Below are positions 50,977 to 59,664 of a stretch of DNA of 64,000 bases, one piece after another. The DNA comes from Micromonospora cathayae (GTDB lineage Bacteria > Actinomycetota > Actinomycetes > Mycobacteriales > Micromonosporaceae). Where the stretch lies: the NCBI RefSeq assembly GCF_028993575.1, contig NZ_CP118615.1, forward strand, positions 2,604,001 through 2,668,000. Direction: 5' to 3'. Positions within the stretch are counted from its first letter, which is position 1; each line of letters begins with the position of its first letter. The position numbers were made by a program, and so were the translations under genes. Below the pieces are notes generated by a model. The model was given only the letters and a program-made list of their open reading frames with translations, did no database searches and was not told where the DNA came from.

Positions 50977-52569
50977 TCAGCAGGTGATCGGCTTGTGCCA
51001 GGAGCACTCCAGGCCCTCGGGGGTACGCGGGGTGTCGGGGACCGTCGGCGGCGTGCGCCGCGCCGTGCTCACGTCCTTGCCGGTGTACGAGGCGAGCGTG
51101 ACGGCGATCTGGTCCTCCAGGTTCTTCACCGAGGAGGCCAGGTAGTTGTTGAGCACGACGGAGAAGACGAGCAGTCGTCCGTCGGCGTCGGTGACGTAGC
51201 CGGACAGTCCGGAGACCCCGGTCAGGCTGCCGGTCTTGGCCCGTACGTTGCCCGCCGCCGGGGTGCCGCGCATCCGGCTGCGCAGGGTGCCGCCGACGAA
51301 CCGGTCCGCCTCGCCGGCCACCGGCAGGGCGGCGTACCAGTCGGCGAACCAGGGCTCGGAGCGGACGGCGACCAGCAGGTCGACGAACTCGGCCGGCGGG
51401 ATCAGGTTGCGCCGGGACAGCCCCGACCCGTCGCGTTGGCGCAGGGTGCCGGTGTCCATGCCGGCGTCGGCGACGTACTCGCTGATGGCGGTGAGCCCGG
51501 CGGACCAGGTGCCCGACCCGGACAGCACCCGGCCGATCTCCTTGGTCAGCACCTCGGCGTGCCCGTTGTTGGACAGCTTCAGGAACGGCACCATCAGGTC
51601 GGACAGCGGCATCGAGTCGTGGCGCGCGACGTTCACCGCGTCGGCGGGGGTGGCCCGGCCCAGCACGGTACGCCCGAGCACCCGTACCCCGTGCCGGCCC
51701 AGTGCGGCGCGGAACACGTCGGCGGCGTACCCGGTCGGCTCCCAGACCGTCACCCAGTCGCGGGCCGGGGCGGCGTCGAGGGCGATCTGTCCGGTCACCA
51801 CGACGGTGTTGGTGCCGTGGGCGCGTTCGAAGGTCACGTCGGTGGTGCCGGTGGCGACGGTGGTGGCCCGGTTGTCGATCCGCAGGTACCCGGTCGACGG
51901 GGTGAGGCTGATCTCCGGCCGGGCTCCGGCGCTGGCGCCCGGCGTCGCGGTGACGATCACCGTTCCGGCGTCGTAGTCGGTGTCCGGGGCGACGGTGAGC
52001 GCGGAGACCTGTGCGGCGTAGTAGTACGGCTCGTCGTCCCAGGTCCAGTCCGGGCCGAGCCGGGTGGCGTCGTAGCGGGTGTCGTCGGCCACCAGGTTGC
52101 CGCTGACCACCCGTACGCCGGTCGCGGCGACCCGGGCGGCGAGCGCGTCGTAGTCCGTGGCGAGCATGGTGGGGTCCCCGCCGCCGCGCAGGTAGAGGTC
52201 GCCGGTGAGGATGCCGGCGCGCTGGTTGCCGTCCCGGCGGACGTCGGTGGTGAACCGGTGTCCGGGGCCGAGCAGTTCCAGGGCGGCGGCCGAGGTGAGC
52301 AGCTTGGTGTTGGACGCCGGGATCAGCCGCCGATCGCTGTTGCGCTGGTAGACGGGCTCGCCGGTGCTGGCGTCGGCGACCATCACGCCGGTCTGCGCGC
52401 CGTCGAGCCGGCTGTCGGCGAGGATCGCGTCGATGGTGGCACTGAGCCGGGTTTCGGCGGGGGTGGGGGCCTCGGCGGTGGCGGTCGGTGCCCCGCTGGT
52501 GGTGGCGGTGACGACCGCCGTGGCGAGGACGGCCGCGGCGAGCGTCCGAACATAGCGACGACTTTGCAT
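50977..52569 (-). CDS. dacB: D-alanyl-D-alanine carboxypeptidase/endopeptidase (DacB/PBP4 type)
   Basis: A 530-residue exported class C penicillin-binding protein. A signal peptide (about 1-33) is followed by S86-N-T-K89 (RLIPASNTKLLTSAAALELLG), a large inserted domain (about 95-280, as in the Actinomadura R39 enzyme), S-N-N (KLSNNGHAEVLTKEIG) and K-T-G (AKTGSLTGVSGLSGYV). It should trim peptidoglycan peptides outside the membrane. The C-terminus ends in ECSWHKPITC, two Cys-containing residues uncommon in the family. It lies 70 bp after the aquaporin gene on the same strand. Confidence 0.93.
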   Translation of the reverse strand: MQSRRYVRTLAAAVLATAVVTATTSGAPTATAEAPTPAETRLSATIDAILADSRLDGAQTGVMVADASTGEPVYQRNSDRRLIPASNTKLLTSAAALELLGPGHRFTTDVRRDGNQRAGILTGDLYLRGGGDPTMLATDYDALAARVAATGVRVVSGNLVADDTRYDATRLGPDWTWDDEPYYYAAQVSALTVAPDTDYDAGTVIVTATPGASAGARPEISLTPSTGYLRIDNRATTVATGTTDVTFERAHGTNTVVVTGQIALDAAPARDWVTVWEPTGYAADVFRAALGRHGVRVLGRTVLGRATPADAVNVARHDSMPLSDLMVPFLKLSNNGHAEVLTKEIGRVLSGSGTWSAGLTAISEYVADAGMDTGTLRQRDGSGLSRRNLIPPAEFVDLLVAVRSEPWFADWYAALPVAGEADRFVGGTLRSRMRGTPAAGNVRAKTGSLTGVSGLSGYVTDADGRLLVFSVVLNNYLASSVKNLEDQIAVTLASYTGKDVSTARRTPPTVPDTPRTPEGLECSWHKPITC

Positions 52570-52639
52570 CAGTCGATGCTGTCATGAAGGTTCTTTTCGG
52601 AACAGCCTCGTGATCGAAGGTTTATGCCGATCGCTGGGG

Positions 52640-53386
52640 CTACTGACCGGGTGGCCCGTCCGGTGGCTGCCCGTGCGGTCTGCTCTGCGGATTCTCCGGC
52701 GCACCGCGCAGCCGGGGGGAACGGCTGAGCACCAACGGAGCCACCAGGGCGGCCAACGCCCCGCCGAGCAGCGGGAAGACGATGAACAGCCACAGTTGAC
52801 GCAGGGCCGCGCCACCCTGGAACAGGGCCGGGCCGAAGGACCGGGCCGGGTTGACCGAGGTGCCGTCCAGGGTGATGCCGACGAGGTGGGCGGTGGCCAG
52901 CGCGAGGCCGATCGCCAGCCCGGCCATCAGGGCGTGCTCGGCGCGGCTGGTCACCACCAGCACCACCAGGACGAACAGGAACGTCAGGACGGTCTCCAGC
53001 AGCATCGCGCCGCCCCGGTTGATGTGCGCGCCGTAGCCGTTGCTGCCCAGTGTCCCGGTCTGGTCGACCACGTCACCCCAGCGGGTCAACGCCCAGAGCA
53101 GGAAGCTGGCGAGGGTGGCCCCGGCGAACTGGGCGACCCAGTACCCGGCCGCCCCGCGTACCGAGATCTTGCCGGAGAGGAGGACGCCGAGCGTCACCGC
53201 CGGGTTGACGTGACTGCCGGAGAGCGGGCCGATCGTGTAGACCAGCGCCAGCATGACGAAACCGAAGGCCAGGGCCACCACCACGACGCCGCCCTGGACG
53301 CGGGCGGCCACCGCGCTGCCCACTCCGAAGAAGACCAGCAGCGCGGTACCGAGGAACTCGGCGAGATAACGACGGGCGTCGTCCAT
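52640..53386 (-). CDS. Aquaporin (MIP family, AqpZ-like)
   Basis: A 248-residue channel with six helices and both pore NPA motifs: GSHVNPAVTLGVLL and GTSVNPARSFGPAL. TSVNPARS with Arg is the water-selectivity arginine. Water permeation is more likely than glycerol given the AqpZ-like NPARS segment. A -10-like TATGCT (minus strand, 53393-53398) lies 6 bp before the ATG, suggesting a leaderless transcript. A Pro/Gly-rich hydrophilic tail (about 222-248) is an extra. Confidence 0.92.
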   Translation of the reverse strand: MDDARRYLAEFLGTALLVFFGVGSAVAARVQGGVVVVALAFGFVMLALVYTIGPLSGSHVNPAVTLGVLLSGKISVRGAAGYWVAQFAGATLASFLLWALTRWGDVVDQTGTLGSNGYGAHINRGGAMLLETVLTFLFVLVVLVVTSRAEHALMAGLAIGLALATAHLVGITLDGTSVNPARSFGPALFQGGAALRQLWLFIVFPLLGGALAALVAPLVLSRSPRLRGAPENPQSRPHGQPPDGPPGQ

Positions 53387-53695
53387 GCAATCAGCATATT
53401 GTGGGATTTGGGATACGAGGGCCGTTCCGGCGAGTTCCGCACTCCACCCGCCGCTGGCCGCCCGGTCCGGCGGCTGGCCGGCCGCCCGCCGTCACCAGCC
53501 GCTGACCGGCCCCAACTTGACGGATCCGGCCCCAGCGGGCACGGTGGAGCCGAGGGTGCCGGATGAATTGCCCCGTTCGTGGCAAGTGGCCGCCCGCTTC
53601 CCGGCGTGCCCGCACGCCTCCGCCCGATCGAGGGCGCGACCTTCCAGCCCATCGCGGGCACCGACCTGTCAGCTCATCCAGCGAGGAGTTCCGCC
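53387..53695. other. Divergent intergenic region between aquaporin and HesB-like genes
   Basis: About 309 bp containing the aquaporin promoter region at the left (TATGCT on the minus strand) and, at the right, a GAGGAG ribosome site for the HesB-like gene. A long plus-strand open frame from 53579 runs into the HesB gene but shows no family similarity before residue 40. No other feature is supported. Confidence 0.5.
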
Positions 53696-53983
53696 GTGCT
53701 CACCATGACCGACAACGCCGTACTCGTGATCCGTGATCTCGCCGCCCAGCAGGACGTCTCCGACGCCGGCGGGCTGCGCATCGCGGCCGACACCGCCGCC
53801 GGTTCGCTCACCGTCGAGCTGGTCGAGCAGCCCGCCCAGGGGGACCAGGTGGTGGACACCGACGGTGCCCGGATCTTCCTCGACTCCGACGCCGCCGAGC
53901 TGCTCACCGACACCTCGGTCGACGCCTCGGTCGACGACGAGGGGGTCGTCCAGTTCGGCTTCACCGAGAAGCCCGCCCACTGA
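53696..53983 (+). CDS. HesB/IscA-like A-type scaffold homologue lacking cysteines
   Basis: A 95-residue protein: MLTMTDNAVLVIRDLAAQQDVSDAGGLRIAADTAAGSLTVELVEQPAQGDQVV is the beta-strand core of the HesB/A-type carrier fold. The three metal-binding cysteines of true Fe-S carriers are all absent. It therefore cannot bind a cluster in the standard way; actinobacterial members of this type are annotated as HesB only by fold. GTG 53696 has GAGGAG at about 8 bp. It is convergent with the beta-family gene. Confidence 0.75.
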   Translation: MLTMTDNAVLVIRDLAAQQDVSDAGGLRIAADTAAGSLTVELVEQPAQGDQVVDTDGARIFLDSDAAELLTDTSVDASVDDEGVVQFGFTEKPAH

Positions 53984-54058
53984 CCGGACGGCACGCCCCG
54001 CGCCGGCCTGCCGGGCGCACCGCCCCGTGCCGTCAGCCAGCCGGACGGCCCGGTCGCC

Positions 54059-55285
54059 TCAGTCGGGTCCGTCGTCCCGGAACGGGCGGGCCGACCGGCC
54101 ACCGGGCCCGGTCCGACGACTCCGCCGTACGCCGGGCCGGTCCGCGCGTCCGCGCTGGTCCGAAGCGGTGGACGGCGGCCAGACCGGCGGCGACGGTGGC
54201 CGGCCGGGCGGCGGCGGTGGTCCGCCGGGACGGCGCAGCTCGGCCAGCACGTGGGCCAGATGGTGCGACGTGCCCCAGGCCGCCCAGATGGCGGCCGAAC
54301 CGGACCCGGCCGCGCCCCGGGCCCGGCGCAGGATCTCGTGGTCCCCCCAGGAGAAGGCGCCCCCGACGGTCGGCCAGTACGGGGCGGAGACCACCGCCCG
54401 GCACAGGTCGGCGACCCGGTCGTCACCCCGCCCGCCCCGCCGCGACCAGCGGTACACCCACCAGGTCCCGTCCGCCGTGTACCGCATCGTCCCGTCGGCC
54501 GGGTACCGGTCGGCGGGTGATCCGCCCGCCCCGGGACCGGTGACGGCCGGCGAGATCCCGTAGTCGCCGTAGCCCAGACCCAGGTCGGCGAGGTTCCGCC
54601 AGAGCAGCCAGTCCCAGCGGACCAGCGGGACCGGCCGGTCGTCGGGCAGGCCGGGCAGCGTGGCCGGCACCGCCCCGGCGGCCACCGTCACCGACCGCCA
54701 GGCGTGCCGGCGCGCCCAGCCGGCGAGCCGGCGGACCCGGGGTTCGGTCGCCCGCACGTCGGCCGGGCAGCAGACGTCACCGACGTCGATCAACAGGTCG
54801 CACTGTTCCGGTACCAGCCCGGCCCGTCGCCAGATCCGCTCCGCCGCGCCGGTGGCCGCGTCCGGGCCCCACCGGTCCGACCGGAGCCGGAACCGGACCA
54901 GCACCCACCCGAGCTGGGCGCGGGCCGCCGCCCCCTGCGCGGCCAGCCGGTCGTCGCTGTCCACGAGCCCGATCACCGGCACCAGTGGTACGTCCTGATG
55001 CCACCACCGGAACGTGGTCCCGGAGTCCGGCAGGGCGGCCAGGTCGACGGCGGGGACCAGCCCGGCGGGCAGCTCGCGGAACAGGTCACCGGGGCCGCTG
55101 CCGCTGCTGGCCGGGATGGCGCTGGTGGAGGCGGTGGCCCGGCTGGCGGGGACGGTGAGGACCGGCACGATCAGCGCGGCGGCAGCGCCGTCCAGGTGGC
55201 GCAGCGCCGCCAGATCGCCCCGCCCGACGGTGAGGATCGGCCGGTAGACCGGCTCCGCCGCGCGCCCCCTGTGGACGGACACCAT
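54059..55285 (-). CDS. Beta-family protein (phage beta protein, PF14350-like), last gene of the PknG cluster
   Basis: A 408-residue protein starting EPVYRPILTVGRGDLAALRHLDG, the conserved opening of the phage-type beta protein family (Y-x-PIL-x-x-KxGEL-x-AL). DLLIDVGD in the middle and FSWGDHEILRRA near residue 320 are also characteristic. The function of beta proteins is unknown; they occur in phages and bacterial mobile or defence loci. The Arg/Pro-rich tail (about 355-408) is dispensable-looking. It is the seventh gene of the co-directional minus-strand set, 49 bp after Trypco1, so it is either the last operon member or has its own promoter (TAGCGT on the minus strand at 55291-55296). Confidence 0.75.
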   Translation of the reverse strand: MVSVHRGRAAEPVYRPILTVGRGDLAALRHLDGAAAALIVPVLTVPASRATASTSAIPASSGSGPGDLFRELPAGLVPAVDLAALPDSGTTFRWWHQDVPLVPVIGLVDSDDRLAAQGAAARAQLGWVLVRFRLRSDRWGPDAATGAAERIWRRAGLVPEQCDLLIDVGDVCCPADVRATEPRVRRLAGWARRHAWRSVTVAAGAVPATLPGLPDDRPVPLVRWDWLLWRNLADLGLGYGDYGISPAVTGPGAGGSPADRYPADGTMRYTADGTWWVYRWSRRGGRGDDRVADLCRAVVSAPYWPTVGGAFSWGDHEILRRARGAAGSGSAAIWAAWGTSHHLAHVLAELRRPGGPPPPPGRPPSPPVWPPSTASDQRGRADRPGVRRSRRTGPGGRSARPFRDDGPD

Positions 55286-55334
55286 GCTCCACGCTATCGA
55301 GCAATCGCCGCATGGGAAAGTGTCGATCGACGGG

Positions 55335-55664
55335 TCAGGCGGTGGTCTCCCCGGACCGGTTCCATCGGACGGTCACCTGGAGCTGCCCCTGCACCCCGGT
55401 ACGGGCGATCACCGCACCCGCCTCGGCGGTCAACTGGACACCGAAGCTGATCTCCACCTCGTCCGGCCGGTCCGCCATGGACCGGAACTGGCCGAGCGCG
55501 GCCGACGCGGCGTCACGGACCTGGCCGATGGCCCGGTCGAAGCTCACCCCGACCTTCCGGACCAACCCGTCGGCGCTGGTCGCCGGGGTGATCCCGGGGG
55601 GCGTGTCCACGGCCACCAGCACCGTGCCGCCACCGTCGAGCGCGAACTCCACCACGTCGGTCAT
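55335..55664 (-). CDS. Trypco1 (CU044_2847) domain protein
   Basis: A 109-residue protein consisting almost entirely of a Trypco1 domain: VVEFALDGGGTVLVAVD at the start, then KVGVSFDRAIGQVRDAASAALGQFRSM and PDEVEISFGVQLTAEAGAVIARTGVQGQLQVTVRW. Trypco1 stands for trypsin-co-occurring domain 1, defined from comparative genomics of conflict and signalling loci where it accompanies trypsin-like proteases. That is exactly the case here: a trypsin-like gene starts the same operon. It lies 21 bp downstream of the lipoprotein gene. It may act as protease substrate or adaptor. Confidence 0.85.
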   Translation of the reverse strand: MTDVVEFALDGGGTVLVAVDTPPGITPATSADGLVRKVGVSFDRAIGQVRDAASAALGQFRSMADRPDEVEISFGVQLTAEAGAVIARTGVQGQLQVTVRWNRSGETTA

Positions 55665-55685
55665 CGATCACTTCCTCGTCGTCGC

Positions 55686-56987
55686 CTACCTGGTCAGGCA
55701 GGGCAGGTCCAACCATTCCTCGTTCGGAATCCGGCCCCGAACGGTATCGAGCTCGCTCAACAGCGCCCCCAGCGCCTCCGGCTCGTCCAGGTAGCGCAGC
55801 ACGGCCCGGTGGAACGCGGCGGTCATCGCCGCCGGCATCAGGTCCGACGCGTCCCGACAGAGGGTGCCCCGGCGCAGCGTGTCGGCGATCCGCCGGGACA
55901 CCCCGTCCGGGTGGTCCGCCGGACGGGTGCCCGCGTTGAGGGTGAAGGCCATCCCACCGCTGGCGTCCCGCCAGGTCCGCCGGGCCCGTTCCCCGGACAG
56001 GAACCGGATCAGCGCGCGGGCCTGCGGGGTGTCGTCGAACATGCCCACCACGTCCTCGGCGATCTCGGTGGTCGGGCCGGTGCCGGCCCGGTCCGCGAAG
56101 GGCGGGAACGGGAAGAAGTCGAACCGGTCGGGTGCCCGTCGCCGGTAGTCGCGGACGATGTAGGAGCCCTGGTGGTCCAGATGGCACACCGGCTTGTCGG
56201 CGAACATGTCGAGGCCGGCCACGTTGAACGTGGTCAGCAGCGCGTTCGGGGTGCTCCGCCCGGCCCGGGTCACCTCGCTCCACGCCTGCCAGACCGCCCG
56301 CATCTGCGGTGAGTCCCAGGCCAGCCGTCCGGCTGTCCACTCCCGGTAGAGCTGCGGCCCCCAGCGGTGCAGCAGGAGATCCTCGATCCAGTCGGTGCCC
56401 GGCCAACCGGACAGCGGCGGCGCGCCCATGCCCAGACACCACGGCGTGGACAGGTCGGCGCTGACGTCGACCAACTCCTCCCAGGTGGCCGGGGGACGCC
56501 GGGCCAGGGCGGGCTGGCGGTCGCGCGCGTACCAGACGAGGCTCTTCGGGATCACGTTCACCGAGAGCCCGTACGTCCGGCCGCCGAGGGTGACCAGTTG
56601 CGGTGCCAGGTCCGTCCGCCCACCCGGGTCCAGCACGTCGTCCAGCGGGTACAGCTTCCGGCCCCGGACGTACGTCTGGAGGTCGTTGAGGCGCGGCAGC
56701 ACCGCCACCTCGGGCGGGCTGCCCCGCTCGACCCCCGAGCGGAGCACCTGACTGACGTCACGGGTGCCCTGGTAGTCCACCTCGATGCCGGTCTCCTCCG
56801 CGAAGACGTCCAGCACCGCGGTGAAGGCGGCGGCCTCGGTGTCCGGGGACATCGAGCCGTCCGGCAGGCGTTCCTCGGGCCAGGAGGCGATCACGGTGAC
56901 CCGACCGGCGGGGGAGTCCGCGCAGGCCGTCAGGCCACCGGTGACGAGCAGGACGGGGGCCAGCAGGAGTCCGATCTGACGTCTCAT
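55686..56987 (-). CDS. Extracellular solute-binding lipoprotein of the PknG cluster
   Basis: A 433-residue protein with a lipoprotein signal (lipobox LTAC, Cys22) and the type 1/8 solute-binding fold (VTVIASWPEERLPDG, FAEETGIEVDYQGTRDVSQVLRSGVERGSPPEVAVLPRLNDLQTY). No ABC permease or ATPase is adjacent, so it is probably a sensor rather than an importer component. In mycobacteria, GlnH (a solute-binding lipoprotein) delivers amino acid status to the membrane protein GlnX and kinase PknG. This protein is a different binding fold, usually sugar- or peptide-specific, in the corresponding position. Its start overlaps the membrane protein gene by 4 bp. Confidence 0.87.
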   Translation of the reverse strand: MRRQIGLLLAPVLLVTGGLTACADSPAGRVTVIASWPEERLPDGSMSPDTEAAAFTAVLDVFAEETGIEVDYQGTRDVSQVLRSGVERGSPPEVAVLPRLNDLQTYVRGRKLYPLDDVLDPGGRTDLAPQLVTLGGRTYGLSVNVIPKSLVWYARDRQPALARRPPATWEELVDVSADLSTPWCLGMGAPPLSGWPGTDWIEDLLLHRWGPQLYREWTAGRLAWDSPQMRAVWQAWSEVTRAGRSTPNALLTTFNVAGLDMFADKPVCHLDHQGSYIVRDYRRRAPDRFDFFPFPPFADRAGTGPTTEIAEDVVGMFDDTPQARALIRFLSGERARRTWRDASGGMAFTLNAGTRPADHPDGVSRRIADTLRRGTLCRDASDLMPAAMTAAFHRAVLRYLDEPEALGALLSELDTVRGRIPNEEWLDLPCLTR

Positions 56988-58117
56988 CGCTCGTGGTACC
57001 GGTATTCGTCCAGGCGCGGCTGGAAGCCGAGCAGCACGGTCACCGCGACGCAGAGCGCCGCGACGGGGATCAGGAACTCGCCGGCGAAGCTGGTGGCCGC
57101 CGCGGTCGCCCGGTCGGTGGCGTCCTGCCCGCCGAGCCGGGCCGTCCGGTCCAGTTCGGCGGCCGTCGCCCGGCGTGCGTCGGTCACCTGCTCCGACTCC
57201 CGTCCGGACGGGACGCCGTCCGGGGCGACCCGGTCGACGGTGTGCCGGCAGCCGCCGAGCGGCTCGCAGGCGGCGGTGAGCTGCCCGGCGAGGCGACCGG
57301 CGTCCAGCGCGGCGAGGGTGGTCAGGTGCGCGCTGCGGGCCCGTTCCACCGTCGCGATCTCGGACCGGACGTCGGCGAGCCGGTCGGCCGACCAGAGACT
57401 CGACGCGGTGGCGGCGCCCATCACCACCACGAAGAAGGTCGCCAGCAGCAGGGGGGCGTTCAGCCGACGCCGGAACCGGCGACGCAGGTAGGTCTGCGCC
57501 ACCACCAGCAGCCCGGCCAGCACGAGCACCGGCAACAGCCACACCAGCGCGGTGACCGGCCTGGTCCAGACCCGGTTGGTCTGTTCGTCGAACGCGGCGA
57601 CCTGCGCCTCGCGGAGCCGGTCCAGCCGGACCAGGATCTCGGTCAGCAGACTGGCGGCGTCCCAGAGGGCGGCGGTACCGACCGGGTTGGCCGGATCGTC
57701 GCGTAGCCCCACGTCGGCCCGGGAGACCAGGCCGGTGTAGGTGACCAGCAGCGCCTCGACCACCTGGATGTCCCGGCTGCCCTCGGCACCGGCCGCGTTG
57801 GCCTCGGCCACCCGGGCCAGATGCTGCCCGGCGCTGGCGATCTGGTTCTGGTACTCCTCGCCGGGGCCGCCGAGCAGCCGGGTGCCGTCGGAGAACCCGT
57901 CCAGCGCCGCGCCGTGCGCTGCCCGCAGGGCGACCTGCGTGTCGTGGACGGCCAGGATCGACGGTACGGACTGGGTCGCGACCGCGTCGGCGGCCCGGTG
58001 CACCCCGAGGAAGACGGCGAGGCAGCCGGCCACCGTGACCGCAGTCCCGACCAGCAGGGCCCGCAGCAGCCGGCGCAGCGTACGCCAGGTGGTGCTGGTC
58101 AACGCGGTCCCGGTCAC
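56984..58117 (-). CDS. Four-helix membrane sensor protein, GlnX-like
   Basis: A 377-residue protein with four predicted membrane helices (about 15-38, 182-203, 212-234 and 347-367) and two extracytoplasmic helical loops (about 40-180, 236-345). The first loop contains RAAHGAALDGFSDGTRLLGG, reminiscent of four-helix-bundle sensors. Topology and gene order resemble mycobacterial GlnX, which couples GlnH to PknG. Start GTG 58117 overlaps the VWA stop by 4 bp. No histidine kinase, HAMP or GGDEF domain follows the last helix, so output is expected through a partner protein such as the PknG-like kinase. Confidence 0.78.
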   Translation of the reverse strand: MTGTALTSTTWRTLRRLLRALLVGTAVTVAGCLAVFLGVHRAADAVATQSVPSILAVHDTQVALRAAHGAALDGFSDGTRLLGGPGEEYQNQIASAGQHLARVAEANAAGAEGSRDIQVVEALLVTYTGLVSRADVGLRDDPANPVGTAALWDAASLLTEILVRLDRLREAQVAAFDEQTNRVWTRPVTALVWLLPVLVLAGLLVVAQTYLRRRFRRRLNAPLLLATFFVVVMGAATASSLWSADRLADVRSEIATVERARSAHLTTLAALDAGRLAGQLTAACEPLGGCRHTVDRVAPDGVPSGRESEQVTDARRATAAELDRTARLGGQDATDRATAAATSFAGEFLIPVAALCVAVTVLLGFQPRLDEYRYHER

Positions 58118-59661
58118 GTCGGCACCGCCCCCGGACCGCCGGCGACGGCGGACCCCGACCGACCGGCGGAGTTGTGCTCCGACCGACCTGCGGTGTCGGG
58201 ACCCGGACCGCCGGTGGCGTCGGGACCCGGACCGCCGGTGGCGTCGGGACCCGGACCGTCGGCGGCCTCGAACGCCGTGCCGCAGCGTTCGCAGAACCGG
58301 GCGCCCGGCGGGGACTCCCGGCCACACCCGCAGATCCGGGACGGACCGTCGGCCGGCAACGGCGGGGCCGCGTCGTCGTGCCGGGTGTACGACGAGTGGA
58401 CCGCCACGTTGATCAGATCGAGCCGGTGCAGGTCGTCGCGGAGGCGCACCCGCCCCGCCGGGGCGTCCACGACCTGCACCAACTGCGCCAGTTCCGCCAG
58501 CCGGTGGGAGTCGCCGGTCTCGGCGGCCAACCGGACCGCCCGGCCGAGCAGCCCCACCGCGGCCGACCGGTCACCGGCGTCGTACCGCTCGCAACCGGCG
58601 GCGATGAGCTGGCTCAGTTCCTCCTGCCCGGTGAAGTGCGCGACCCGGGGGTCGACCTGGCTGGACAGGGTGAGGTCGTCGGTCCAGTGCACCAGGACGG
58701 TCACCGGTCGCGCCGGCCGGGCATCGCCCACCAGCAGGTCGATCCGGGCGACCAGCAGGTTCTCGCCCCGGGGCCGGTCCGTGCCGTCCACCGACAGGCA
58801 GAGGTGGTACTCCCGGCGCTCCGTGCCCCAGGACCCGGTCGGGTGGTCCACCGTCCGGTGGTCGACCGGCACGCCGGTCAGCTCCAGCACCGTCGGGTGG
58901 ACCTGTCGGCAGAACAGCACCCGGCTCGGGGCCACCGTGGTGATCCGGAGGCGGGCCTGCGGCACCTGCTTCGCCAGCGCGGCCCACATGGTCCGGCGGA
59001 AGTCCGCCGCCAGGTCGTCGGGGCGGCGGACGGCGGCGGCCGTACCCCCCAGCACCTCGGCGATCCGGGTCAGTTCCCGGGGCTCCCAGCCGTCACCGAT
59101 GCCCCGGGTGTCGCAGACGAACTCGCCGGCGCAGGTGGCGAGGACCTCCTCCAGCCGGGTGCCGCTCTCGTGCTGGTTACGGCCGTCGGTGAGCAGCAGG
59201 GCGTGCCGGATCGCGTCGGGATGCGCCGAGAGCAGCTCCCGGACCAGCTCCAGCCAGGTGCCGATGGCGGTACCACCGGCGGGTACCAGCCGGGCGAGCG
59301 CCCGCCGGGCCTCCGCGCGGGTGGTGTCCGTGGCGGTGGTGAGCCGGGGTTCGGCCGGGTAGACCACCCGGGCGGTACGGGTTCCCTCGACCAGGGCGAA
59401 GCGCACCCCGTCGGGCAGCAGGGCGATCGCGGCGGCGGCGGCCCGCCGGGCGGCGGCGATCTTGGTACGGGGATGCGTCATCGACTCCGAACAGTCGATC
59501 ACGATGACCTCGGCCAGCGGTGCCCGAGCGGCTCCGCCCGCCGCCGGAACCTCGACGGCGTGCGCGGCCACGGTGAGCACCCCGTGCAGCTCGCGGTCGG
59601 TGGGGGCCAGGAAACGGTCGTGGTCGAAACGCAGCTCGAAGCCGAGGGGCGTGGTCTCCAC
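58114..59661 (-). CDS. VWA domain protein with C-terminal zinc ribbon
   Basis: A 515-residue protein. The VWA domain (about 48-225) has a complete MIDAS start D56-x-S58-x-S60 (VIDCSES) and later LLLTDGRNQ. A middle beta-rich region (about 230-340) and an all-helical segment (about 350-400) follow. Near the end are two CxC/CxxC knuckles (ICGCGRESPPGARFCERCG). A repeat-containing Pro/Gly tail (about 465-515) completes it. VWA proteins bind ligands through Mg2+ and commonly partner with ATPases or kinases. A FHA- or phosphorylation-linked role is plausible next to a kinase but unproven. Start GTG 59661. Confidence 0.85.
   Translation of the reverse strand: METTPLGFELRFDHDRFLAPTDRELHGVLTVAAHAVEVPAAGGAARAPLAEVIVIDCSESMTHPRTKIAAARRAAAAAIALLPDGVRFALVEGTRTARVVYPAEPRLTTATDTTRAEARRALARLVPAGGTAIGTWLELVRELLSAHPDAIRHALLLTDGRNQHESGTRLEEVLATCAGEFVCDTRGIGDGWEPRELTRIAEVLGGTAAAVRRPDDLAADFRRTMWAALAKQVPQARLRITTVAPSRVLFCRQVHPTVLELTGVPVDHRTVDHPTGSWGTERREYHLCLSVDGTDRPRGENLLVARIDLLVGDARPARPVTVLVHWTDDLTLSSQVDPRVAHFTGQEELSQLIAAGCERYDAGDRSAAVGLLGRAVRLAAETGDSHRLAELAQLVQVVDAPAGRVRLRDDLHRLDLINVAVHSSYTRHDDAAPPLPADGPSRICGCGRESPPGARFCERCGTAFEAADGPGPDATGGPGPDATGGPGPDTAGRSEHNSAGRSGSAVAGGPGAVPT
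58201..58264 (-). repeat. Tandem 24-bp repeats in the VWA gene
   Basis: Two full 24-bp units (58201-58224, 58225-58248) and a partial third encode GPGPDATG repeats in the protein tail. They are in frame and probably variable in number between strains. Confidence 0.85.
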
Positions 59662-59664
59662 CGG

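Noticed and set aside
55686..58325. Minus-strand frame of 879 codons fusing the lipoprotein to an N-terminal extension
   Set aside because: The extension is an off-frame reading of the membrane protein gene; the lipoprotein signal starts at 56987.
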